In this document: positions 8,001 through 17,500 of the stretch, piece by piece
Position numbering within the stretch: the stretch's first letter is position 1
How the letters are laid out: every line of letters starts with the position of its first letter
Source of the DNA: Micractinium sp. NFX-FRZ
Lineage: Eukaryota > Chlorophyta > Trebouxiophyceae > Chlorellales > Chlorellaceae
DNA length: 21,260 nt
Direction of reading: 5' to 3'
Assembly: GCA_029339195.1 (NCBI GenBank)
Contig: JAPTJF010000686.1
Coordinates: 1 to 21,260, forward strand
Made by a program: the position numbers and the translations under genes
Notes under the pieces: generated by a model
The model's input: the letters and a program-made list of their open reading frames with translations, nothing else
Told to the model about the DNA's origin: nothing
Databases searched by the model: none

Positions 8001-10184
8001 GTCGGCCGCCTGCAGGGTGCCCGCCGCAATCATCTGATCCAGGGTGCAGCGCTGGGGCACCATGGATGCCAGCATTAGGCCCCGCAGGTACTCTGGGTCC
8101 TGAAAGAGGAAAAATAAAAAGGTAAAAAGGAAGAAAGGGCGGTGTGCCAGTGGGCAGCGCTGAGCGACAAGATGGCCGCATGAGGCCCCGCAGGTGTCCT
8201 GGGTCCTGCTAAAGGAAACAACGGTGACAAGGAAGAAAGGGCAATGTGCTAGTGGGCAGCGCTGAGCGACAAGATGGCAGCATGAGGCCCCGCAGGTGTT
8301 CTGGGCCTGCCAAGAAACAGGGGGGAGGAAGAAAGGGGATCCCCAAGCCCGCACCCCCGTTACACGATCCTGCTCGTCGGCACCTGCCAGCCTCACTGTG
8401 CCACTGTATCCCGCCCCCAGCCCACCCCGCCCCAGCTGCAACATGGCACCGGTTGTAGCAACAGTCCAGCACCACGGGCACCCACCTGCAGCTGCTCCCG
8501 CGTCACTTTGCCGCTGTACACGGCGGCGTTGAAGGCTTGGTTGGAGGGTGCGCAGACTGAGGCGCGGGCAGGGGGTGGTGTGGGGGTGGAAGGATGTGAT
8601 GGGGCACAGGGTTGGGGTTGGGGGCGCACCGAGGGGGCTGGGGGAGGAAGTGTGCAGGCAGCTCAGGCAGTGTGGGTGGCTGCTGGCCTCCCGCCAGGAG
8701 ACCCTCAAGGCAGGGGAGCCTCCCTCTCTCAATCAGCTTCCCTCAATCAGCTGGACAGCTAGGATTAGATTTAAACCCAGGTGCTTTTTCACTCACTCGT
8801 GATCTGGTCCCCGGGGATGGAGCTCAGGTTGGCGAGGCGCAGGGCGCTGGCAAAGCTTGCGAGCTGCAGCAGGCGCATGGGAGGGATTGGGACAGGGGAG
8901 GGGCAAGGGCGGGGGGTGGGAGGGGTGCTGTGGGGAACAGGACGGGCGCGGTGCAGGGCGAGCGCGGCCCTTGAAGTCCTATCCTGCGCCCTCCAGCGGA
9001 GCTCAGGAGCGCCCGTCTCACAGCGGCTGGCCCGTGCGCCAGCTGTATGGCTCCAGCCAGCGCAACACCTGGACGCACTGCAAAGAGTCCTGACTAAAGC
9101 CCTCTCCGTAAAACCGACCTGGGGAGTGGAGACGATGAGCCTGCAGGGAGGGGGAGATGTGAGGGGCGGCAGAAAAGGGAGAGGGTGAGCACGAGGCGGT
9201 TGAGAGCGGTTGCCACATCTAGGTGCAGTGTGCTGATGATGGGCAGCCGACAGGGCACTTTACGAATGATCACACTCACTTGCTGATGGTGGGCAGGTAG
9301 GGCTGGGCCTCCGCCTCTGAGCAGTCCCGGCTGGCAGCCCCCGGAAAGGTGCTGGAGGCGGCCAGGGAGGGGCCGCCGGAGGAGCGGCAGGCGGCGGGGT
9401 CCTGCGGGGAGGAGCCAGGGAACCACCACGATTTGCGGGGGCAGGGGGAGGTGGTGAGGTGTCGGAAGTGTTCCAGGGAGGCGGCAGGCGGCGGAGCCCT
9501 GAGGGGCGAGAGCGCCAAGTTTCAAAGGCAAGGGGATGGAGGGGGCAGGGCACAAGGCGGCAACAAAGCGAAAGGGTTGGGGAGCCCGCGAGGGGAGGGC
9601 GGCTGGAGGCAGCAGGAGTAAGCAGGAGGCAGGCAGGCAGGCAGGCTCCCCCGCACGGGCTGCAGTGCAAGGGAGCTGGGCAGGCACGGCTGCGCAGCTG
9701 TCCAGCAGGCACGCCAAACCGACTCTGGCAGGCTCAGCTCTGAGTTGACAGGCAATACAAAATGCTGTTTGCCTTTCCTCACCGCAACATAGCAGGTGTA
9801 GCGGTTGGAGCCTGAGACAATGTCCCACTGCCCGCACCCCACTCTGCTGGTATTGGTCCCGCCGCTCATCCCGTCAGAGGTGCAGGCGCATGGCCCACTA
9901 GGCGCCTCGGCCTCTGGTGCTGGGCCAGCTGCGGCCGGCGTGGGCGGCACGGCGGGCGGCGTGGCGGGAGACGGCGGGGAGGGGGTGGCGGCGGGCGTGG
10001 GCGGCGGGGCGGCGCCGTCTGGGGCAGCTGCTTGCGCAGGCTGTGGCGCAGCGGGTGGAGTGCTGCCTGGAGGTGCGCTGACAAACGGGTTTTCCTGCGC
10101 CAGGCCTCGTCTCCCGGCCGCCAGGGCCGGGCCCTGCGCGGCTGCCAGCAGCAGGCAGCAGCTCAGGAGCGTGGCAGCCCTCAT
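5044..10184 (-). CDS. Secreted fasciclin-domain protein with two six-Cys modules and a Ser-Pro-rich linker
   Basis: Eleven exons join in phase into 551 aa: 10184-9783, 9401-9280, 9093-9022, 8855-8797, 8556-8486, 8099-7967, 7629-7555, 7208-6711, 6220-6082, 5389-5344, 5082-5044. The order is: signal peptide (about 1-23), Pro/Ala spacer, six-Cys module 1 (C99 to C161, with CACTSDGMSGG, VGC, CYV, FPGAA), FAS1 domain (about 175-321, with CAPSNQAF and PDIAATNGIIHITDG), SPPPP-type linker (about 322-475), six-Cys module 2 (C493 to C551, ending YPGAAWKLC). FAS1 proteins act in cell adhesion and matrix; Ser-Pro tracts are usually hydroxylated and glycosylated, so a wall location is inferred. The start is the ATG that begins the signal peptide; the longer upstream open frame is judged to be UTR. 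Intron 8 has a GC donor (ACAG|GCAAGG), the only donor found that keeps frame. The exon 3 and 4 acceptors (CTTTAG, GCAAG) are the least certain, chosen by phase. Confidence 0.88.
5801..6100 (-). repeat. Decayed copies of exon 9 3' end plus donor, in intron 9
   Basis: Exon 9 ends CCCCGTCAG|GTGAGG at 6082/6081. A copy ends CCCCGTCAG, then GTGAGC, with its GT at 5957-5956, 124 bases downstream. A further copy covers about 5830-5910, matching GGGCTTCCTC and the GGTGGG..TG.GCCC core, with another GTGAGC at 5803-5798. The upstream parts of each align over 50 bases or more with exon 9. Confidence 0.8.
6304..6365 (-). repeat. Copy of exon 9 acceptor and 5' end, in intron 8
   Basis: The stretch containing GGGGGGCAGCAGGCCTGCG at 6325-6343 repeats the exon 9 start (6205-6224 region) almost exactly, 119 bases upstream in transcription. 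It includes the CGCAG acceptor and the following CTGCTGCCCCCC coding bases. Exon 9 thus has copies of its own edges on both sides. Confidence 0.82.
6840..7130 (-). repeat. Coding Ser-Pro repeat; G-rich on the plus strand
   Basis: An imperfect tandem repeat of about 45-66 bp (plus-strand core GGAGGGGAAGGTGAAGG, seen four times) encodes the SPPPPPP-type linker of the FAS1 protein. The plus strand has many GGGGG runs and could form G-quadruplexes. Copy number is likely to vary between strains. Confidence 0.85.
7209..7560 (-). repeat. Array of about eight donor-site copies filling intron 7
   Basis: Exon 7 ends CACATCACAG|GTGGGT at 7555/7554. Variants of this junction (CACACCACGGGTGGG, CACGTCACGGGTGGG, CACACCATGCGTGG and others) recur around 7513, 7474, 7441, 7427, 7388, 7359, 7334 and 7304. 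They account for most of the 346-base intron. Several keep a GT in donor position. Confidence 0.8.
8046..8335 (-). repeat. Three tandem units: exon 6 start and two intronic copies
   Basis: Units at about 8046-8136 (containing the acceptor and first codons of exon 6), 8137-8237 and 8238-8335 align. Shared elements are AGGCCCCGCAGGT, CTGGG.CCTG, GGAAGAAAGGGC and GGGCAGCGCTGAGCGACAAG. Exon 6 begins DPEYLRGLMLAS; the copies read as DPGHLRGLM and GPEHLRGLMLPS before drifting. The two intronic units resemble each other more than either resembles the exon. Confidence 0.87.
9470..9502 (-). repeat. Copy of exon 2 acceptor and start, in intron 1
   Basis: On the minus strand CCTCAG (AG at 9500-9499) is followed by GGCTCCGCCGCCTGCCGC. 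The true exon 2 start after CCGCAG (AG at 9403-9402) reads GACCCCGCCGCCTGCCGC. The spacing is about 97 bases. The match is short but includes the splice site. Confidence 0.6.
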
Positions 10185-11311
10185 GCTGAGGCCAGCAGGG
10201 GTGGGGAATGGCAAGACAGTGCAGGCACGCGCTTTCAAGGGACTCGGTGCCAGGGAGGAAGGTAGGTGGCTTCCAAGGTTCCTCCTGCACCTCGCCCTGT
10301 GCCTTCTATTTGTAGATCTATCTGAGCTCAGGTATGGCACGATCGGGCGCCGGGGACACGCACAAGGCGGTCTGCTGTCGGGCCTGTTGTGCTGCGGTGG
10401 GGCATGGTTCGCCGCCGAAGGCAGCCGCCGGCACAGCTGCTGCTGGCTTCCTCCACCACTGAAGGCACAGGTGGATTTCTTCCTAGCTTGTAATCGGCAG
10501 CCCCTGACACTGTTCAAACAACCTGGGGGAGCACGTGCATGGCCGACCTCTTGCCCTGGAAGGCCCGCCACGAGCGAGGGAGGGAAGGGGGCACCTGCAC
10601 CATGCACTGGCAGCACCTGCACTCTGCTCCCCGCCCATCCCCTTGCCCTCCATGCTGCTTTCCGTGAACCCTGTGTACGCCTCTCCTTCAGCCACCACAC
10701 CACAACTTGCCACCTGTAGCATGTGCGCTCTGCCCACTGTACCAACCGAACCCCGCCGTCACCCTGCCGCCCCCCCCGAACAACTGGTGCGCCCGGTGAA
10801 GCCCACGACGTCCTGCGCCCTATATGTTATGCTCCGCGGCAGCGCCCGGTGCGATTACACGCGGTCGCGCTTGCAGAGCATGTCTTTATGTGAGCTGCCA
10901 GAAGCTCCCCTGAAGCAGAGCAGGGGAATACGAGGGTGGGGTGCTATCGTTCCCACGGGCGCCACAGCAGCTCGGGAGGCGGCGCGCGGGGAGAGAATTG
11001 GGGGGGAAGGGACAGGGGAGACGCAGAGGACACAGCACAACACAGAATGGGGAGGGAGGCAGGTGGCACGGCGGCGCTGCCGACCGCTACGGGGACGGCG
11101 AAAAATTGACAAAGGCCGGGGCTGCCGTGGCGCGGCACGACGCTTTGGCGTTGGTCCCCTCTGCCGCGACGCAGCTTCACGTACTTCACTACTGGCACTG
11201 GCGCTTGCATGTAATCTCCAGGATGCCAGCTCAGCCTAACCGCACCGCGCCGCCGCCGCCGCCCGCCGCCGCCGCCGCCGCCGCCGCCCGCCGCCGCCGC
11301 CGCCGGCAAAC
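10185..11311. other. Intergenic region upstream of the FAS1 gene
   Basis: No convincing gene is seen. It should hold the FAS1 promoter and 5' UTR (minus strand, near 10185-10400). TGTAA on the minus strand at 10859-10855 could end a transcript coming from the bL21-like exon. Open frames here are short, discordant and lack splice or domain support. Confidence 0.5.
11251..11306. repeat. GCC trinucleotide run
   Basis: GCC repeats with occasional CGCCC interruptions stand directly downstream (minus strand) of the stop codon of the bL21-like exon. They have no coding role that I can support. Confidence 0.9.
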
Positions 11312-11364
11312 TCAGGCAGAGATCTTGGTGATCAGGATCTTGGAGAGAGGCTGGCGGTGCCCGT
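11312..11364 (-). pseudogene. Orphan last exon of a second bL21 gene copy
   Basis: After CCCCTGCAG, 53 bases encode [16 protein letters not shown] and a stop, the C-terminal signature of ribosomal protein bL21. The complete bL21 gene 7 kb away ends [16 protein letters not shown]. Nearly all base differences between the two are silent third-position changes, so the ancestor evolved as a protein gene. No other bL21 exon is found upstream: the next 200 bases are non-coding and then comes the end of the 1214-aa gene. The complete gene has no intron at this point. It may be a remnant of a displaced paralogue, or an exon still used from elsewhere. The homology is clear; the status is uncertain. Confidence 0.8.
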
Positions 11365-11421
11365 CTGCAGGGGGCACGGATGGCAGGGTGGCACAGCGTC
11401 ATGTGGCGTCTGACGCAGCAG

Positions 11422-11426
11422 TTACA
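11422..11426 (-). terminator. Poly(A) signal for the 1214-aa gene (TGTAA)
   Basis: TGTAA on the minus strand lies about 140 bases after the stop codon at 11570-11568. This places the bL21-like exon downstream of the predicted transcript end. Confidence 0.5.
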
Positions 11427-11567
11427 GTACCAGTCGTACAAGTACATGCGTGCCACAGAAGTCACAGAAGCCTTTTAAACACCTGTGGCGCAAGCGTGCC
11501 ACCCTGAGTAGCCCAGTCGTGCACAGCAGTGTGGGCTGCCCAAGTCATGGGATGCGCGCTGCCTACC

Positions 11568-14500
11568 TCAGATGCCTCGGGCCTTGGACTTGAGGGTCTT
11601 GCGGCCATCCAGTGTGGCGGTGCTGAGGTCGCCCACTAGCTTGCTGACGAAGCGCGTGCGGATGGTGGTCAGCAGCAGCCCGGCAGCCAGCGCTGCCTCA
11701 AACAGTGGCTTGGTGCCAGGCCACAGCTGCTCCGCCTGCGTGCGCCAGCGCTGCAGGCCCTGCACATGAGCCGGGGTGCCTGGCTTGGCTGACGGAGTGC
11801 CGAACATGCCGGGCACCTTGCCGGCGCCCAGCTGCCGGCAGCTGTCTATGAAGGTGCCCAGTGCCGCCTGCTGCGGCTCCTGCCCCTCGTTGGTGCGGGC
11901 GCCGCCCAGGGGGCGCTTGTTGCCAGCCCCCTCGCACCATGCGCCGGCCTTCTTGAGCATCGGGCGCAGGCCTATGACAGCCCCACGCAGCTGTCTGGAC
12001 ACCAGCAGCCCCGAGTCGAGCGCGGAGTTGAGGGTGGCCGCCAGGCTGGGACCCGGTGCCAGGCTGGCGAAGCTCTGCAGCCACTGGGCTTCCGACTTCT
12101 GTGGGTACAAGCCGCTGGGAGCGTCGCTGTACATGCCGGGGCCTGCCAGGTCCATGCCGGCGTCATGCGCTGCCAGCAGGCAGCAGGTGGCTACCAGCTG
12201 CTGCAGCAGGGGATGCACCTTGGCCGCCGCCACGGCATCGTCCGCGCTCAGCGGCACAATGTCCAGCAGGCGGCTGCGCAGGTGGGGTAGCCTGAGCGGC
12301 ACCTGCGCCGCCGCCAGGCGGGACAGCGGGGCGGAGCCACGCAGCAGGGCGCGGCCGCGCTTTTTGCTGCTGTTGCTGCCCAGCAGGGCAGTGCCAGGCA
12401 GCGCCGCCGCGTGGAACAGGAACAGGGGCGACTGCAGGGCGGGGCAGCGTGGTTGAAGAAAGAAAGGTGATCTGCCTAGAGTTGCTGCATGGCGTCTTAA
12501 ATGCCTGTGGCATGCCTGCCCAGCAGGCCAGGGTGGGGGAGCCAAAATAGTGGGCAGCAGCAGGCATACCTGCTGCACACAGCTGCTGCCCTGGCATCTC
12601 CCCACTGCTCAGCCCCTTCCCTGCCCACCTGCTGGCCGTCCACGCCGTCCACCATCTCGCCCAGCATGGCAGCCACCTCAGCGTCCTTCTGCAACGTGAG
12701 CAGGCCAGGGAGGGGTAGGCGTGGGTGGCCGCAGCTAGGTTGTGGAGGGCATCAAGAAGGACCAGAGGCTGGCAGGGTTGGAACCGGGAAGCTGGCAAGG
12801 CACAAACAGGCACAAGCCAGAGCGGTGTTGGCAGAAGCTGGCCAGAGGTCCAGTTCTGCCACCTTGCATACACTTCAGCATGGCCCCCCACAAAGACTGC
12901 CCACCTGCGCTTGGTCAGCGGAGGAGGAGGCGCCCAGCGTGCCTGACTGCAGCAGCTCGCCTGCGGGCTGCTGGTGGCAAGGGGAATGGGTGGATGGACG
13001 TCATGAGCAGTGGGGCGAAGTTGGCACGCACAAGCTGCCGCCATTGACACAGCCAGCTTGACAGACTGTTCTGTCCTCTCCTACACCTGGAGGATGGGTG
13101 GCCTGGCAGCCTGGACGGCTTCCTGCTCTGCCCCTCCCCTCCCCAGTGCAGCCCTGTCCTGCCCCCGACCCCGCCCAACACGCTCATGCGCCCGACAAGA
13201 CTACTGCTGGCTGCCGCTGCGCCCCCCGGGCACACCCACCCATCAGCCACACACCCATCCATCAGCCACCCACCTCCATCATCGCCTGCATGGCAGCCTC
13301 CGTGCTGGCGCTCAGCTCCCCGTCCTGCAGCGCATAGGGAAGGGGAGATACTGGTGGGAGAAGGATGCACACCCAGGCGACAGCAAGGTGCAGGCAGCTG
13401 CAGGTGCTGTGCCACATGGCCTGCTTCACATGGCTGGGGAGACGTGGGCAGGGGGCCTCACCAGCTGTCTCAAACCCCAGCACAGACACACACAGGGCAG
13501 TGCTGTTGCACAGGGCGGGACCTCCCAGCGCTGCGGCAGTCGAGCAGAGCATGACCAGATTGCCTGCCATGAGCAGTGCTGGCAGCCCCTCCTTGCCCTC
13601 CCCGACACCAGAACCTCCACCTGCCCAGCGCACCTTAAAGACCAGGAAGCCCTGGCCATGCATGACCAGCGTCTTGGCCACGGTGACCAGGCCACGCTCG
13701 TCGCCGCCCATGCGGTCAGCCAGCGCCACAGTGTTGCCACGCGCACGCAGCACTCGCAGCACAAAGGCGCCGTCGCGCTCCTCGCAGCTGACACCCGCCA
13801 GCTGCGGCAGCGGCAGCGCGCTGCGCGGGCGCGGGTGCGGGCCCATCGTGAAGCGCTGCCCCTGCCGCTGGGTGAGAATGGTGCGCACCTGTGCGGCGCC
13901 ACCCTCGGCGGCCTCTGGCGGTGCTGCGGCTGCAGAGAGGTTCTCCTCACTGTGGCTGCCAGCGCTTGGGGTGGCCAATGCAGTCGGCACACCCTGAACA
14001 GGTGTTGGCAGCGCAGGCACAGGCTCACCCGCCGTGGTGGCTGGCGGCGCCGGCTCACCCATTGCGGGCGCAGGCAGCGCTGGCGGCGCTGACGGCGCTG
14101 TCTCACCCGCCGGCGGCGCTGGTGGCGCTGGCTCACCCGCCTCGGGCGCTGGCAGCGCTGGCGGTGCCGGCTCACCCGCAGACGCCTGCCGCCCTGCCTT
14201 CTGCGCTCTCTTTCTGGCCTCGGTTCTCGTGTTGGCGAGGCGGTTCTGCACTGTCTCCAGGTCCGGCGTGCTGGGCTTCCCCAAGCGCTTCCAAATAGGC
14301 ATGCCCTGCAAGGGCGGTGTCAGGCCAGCACGCCGCGGCGGGAGGCGGAGGAGGTGAGCAGCTGGCCCGACAGTGCATGCGGTGCTGTGCAAGGCGCAAA
14401 CGACGGGGAGCAAAGCAGTGCACAACTGTTGCCCCCGCCACCGCAGGCGCCAGCCCAGAAAGTGCCTCCCCAACTTCCATCCTGCCGCTGCCACCCCACT

Positions 14501-17500
14501 AGCAGGTGGCAGCCGCGGGCCCCAGAGCGCACCGTGGCCTTGAAGAGCCCGCCAAGCTCCTCCACAACGGTGTCAAAGATCAGCAGCTCTGGCGAGTTGT
14601 CCCAAATGAAGCGCGCCTGCTGCTGCCCAGTGACGCTGCTCTCCAGGATGCCAGCCGCAGCTGCTGCGGCGGCTGAGCGGCGGGGGCGCTTGGCTGCCGG
14701 TGCGGGCTCCGCCTCTGCCTCTGTGCTGCTGCCCGGCGTGCCGCCCACCCCCACTGTGCCGCCGCCTGCAGCGCTCGGACCCGGCTGCTGGCCGCCCTGG
14801 CGCTCCCAGGAGCGCCGCTTGGCAGCATCTACCAGGAAGCTGACAAGATCCGCTGTGGCTGCCTGCATCTGCCCCACGCTCTCGTGCAAGGGCACAAGCG
14901 GCGGGCCGCCTGCAATGGCTGCCTGCACGGCGTCCAGCTGGCTGAGCACCGCAGATGCCGCGGCGGCACTGCTGCTGCTGCCAGACTCGCTGCCACTACC
15001 GCCCGCCATCCTGCGCAGCGCATCTGCCGCTGCCTGCACCGCGGGCTGCACCTCCCCCAGCTGCACGCTGTCGGCCTGCAGGCTCAGGCGCAGCGCATCG
15101 GCCAGCGACAGCGAGCGCTGCGCCCCGCCCGGTGGCGGGATGACCAGCAGTGCGCCTTGCATGCCGATCTCTTGTGCGGAGATGGTCACGCGGTGGTCAG
15201 GCAGCGCGGCGGAGACCAGGCTGTGCGCGGTGTCCAGCAGCTTGGCGTGCGTGCGGCCGCGAGAGTGGGTGAACTCGTAGTGCGGGTTGGCAGGCCAGGA
15301 GGCGGGGTCACTCAGCGGCGCCACCTCGTCAGCCTGCGCAGCGGGCAGGCAGCCGGGATGGGAAGGGGGGAACGGGGCTGTTGGCAGCAACAGTGCTGAC
15401 CTGGTGCGCGACCTCCTTACCACAGGCGGCCCCGGCAATGGGAACAAGGGCAACAACAACAGGCCAGCGATGGAGACGCAAGTCAGTTCTCTCAGCAACC
15501 CTGCAAAGGAACCGCAAATCACGAGCCATCTCCCCGCTGCCTCCCAGCCATCCTCCCTGCCACGCCCACCCACCAGAAGCAGCAGCAGCTCTGTGAATGG
15601 CACGATGTTCTTGCAGGGGTTCATCTTGAGGTCCCGCATAGAGAAGAAATGCTGGCCTGCAAGGGAGGATGCAGGTGGGGGGTGGTGGGGTGGGGGGTGC
15701 ATGAGACCGGCGCGCTGCGGGTGAGGCGTGCAAGGCTTGCTGGCAGTGCAAAGTTACGCCTGCAGTACCCAAATTGCAGGCGTCAGCGCTGCAGCATGCA
15801 ACCTGCTGCCCTGCTAGCTTCAGCCACGGAGTTGGGTGAGGGAGGCACCCCGATGCTGCCATGCAGCTGGGTGAGGGAGGCACCCCGATGCTGCCATGCA
15901 GCTGACTGCCACCTGCTGCCTGCTGTGTGCTGCTACCATGCAGCTACCGTGCAGCTACCGTGCAGCTACCATGCTCACCCGCTCCCGCCGTGTCGCTGCC
16001 CTCGCTGCCCTGCGCCACGTTGCTTGGCATGTCGGCATCTGCAGCAGCAGGGGCAGCAGAAGCAGGAGGGAAGATGGACAGCAAAAGGAAGAGGCCTTGA
16101 GCCGCCCTCAAAGCCAGTGCCCAGCAGCCTGCCCGATGCGCGGCCGCCAGGGGTGGACTCGCTGCCTTTGTGGGATGCGCCTGGCTGGCGCCAGCCCATG
16201 CTCGCCTAACCTCTGCCCAACGCCAAGCTTGCAATCTGGCCCACATCCACCCCTGCCTGCTCACCGGGGGTGGCCTCCTCGGGCTCTGTGTCCTCGGCGC
16301 CCTCAACCGCCGGCTCTGGCGCATCGTCATCTGGGACAAGGCGCAAGTGGGGTGATGGGTGGGGGGCAAGGCAGGCAGGATGGCGGGACAGTTGGGACAG
16401 GTGTTGGTCAGGCAGCCTTGCTTTGTGGCAGAGGAGGGGTGAGCTGGTGCATGCCCGCTGCTGCTACCGCTGGGCATGTGTGTGCTGACTAAGCGCCCCC
16501 CAGCCAGCCGCCCGGGCCGCACCTGGGAGGTCCAGGTCCAGCAGGCCTGGCATCTGCTCGCCTCCAGCGTCTGCAGTGGGGGGAGGCAAGCAGGCACGGC
16601 CTACAAGTGGTGAGATCCGGGCTCGTGTCATGCCTGAAGCCACCTGACCCTGCCCCCGGGAGCGCCTCCTCTTGCCTGCCCCCTGTGAGTAGGCTGCACC
16701 GTCTCCCCGAGCAGGCTGCGGCGCACCTGAGCCCTCCTCCTCATCACCGCCCTCCCCCTCCTCCTCCTCCTCGTTCACAGCCGCCTCCTCCTCCTCCACT
16801 TCCACCTCCTCCTCTGCCTCTCCCTCCCAAAGGCTGCGAGCCTGGCGGCGCTGCTGGTGGGTGGCAACTGCGGCCGCCACCTGCTCGGCCGTGGCAGCTG
16901 CCAGGTGGTAGCCAGAGTACAGGACGGCCAGGCCGCCCGCCACGCTGCAGCGGGGAACAGGGAGGCAGCAAGGCAGGCGCATTATGAGAATGGTCTGTGC
17001 GGCCGGCACACTTCAAGCTTGGGCTAAACATGGGTGCATCCACCACGCTTGGGCTGAACACTGCCTGCGCCATGTGACCTCCGCGGAGCTCCGTTTTCAC
17101 CCCCTTTTTTCTTCTCATCTGCCGCTGCCGTTCCCACAACCCCTCTCTTCCCCTCCTCCCTTCAGAGTCCCATCACTGCCCCCACTCACTTCTGCTCTTT
17201 GAAGATCACACGCTCCTTCTGCTCCTTGCTGTAGTGTTGCATGAGCTTGGGCACACGCGTCTGCAGCGCCAGCCCCAGGCGGCGCACGCCGCCCGCTGTC
17301 TTGGTGCAGAGCGCCAGGTCAAAGCGGCTGCGGGGGAAGCGCCGTAGCGCCACCCAGCTGCAGCGTGCCACCGCCGCTTTCGCAGCCGCCGCTGCCCGCT
17401 CCTCGGGGGGCAGGCTGCCGTCGGCCGCGTGCGCAACCAGCTGTGCCGCCAGCTGCTCCAGCCCCCAGCTCAGGTCAATGCGGAACATGACCTCCATGTT

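Noticed and set aside
7404..8732. Unspliced 442-codon minus frame
   Set aside because: It runs through FAS1 exons 5 and 6 and their introns; GT-AG joining restores a proper FAS1 domain, and its start and end lie in intron sequence.
10185..10745. N-terminal extension of the FAS1 protein from an upstream ATG
   Set aside because: The signal peptide begins at the ATG at 10184; an extension would bury it.
10535..11239. Plus-strand frame of 234 codons
   Set aside because: No domain, no splice or poly(A) context, and composition expected of GC-rich intergenic DNA.
11251..11306. Poly-Ala or poly-Arg coding exon from GCC repeats
   Set aside because: No flanking splice sites or coding frame on either strand support it; it follows a stop codon.
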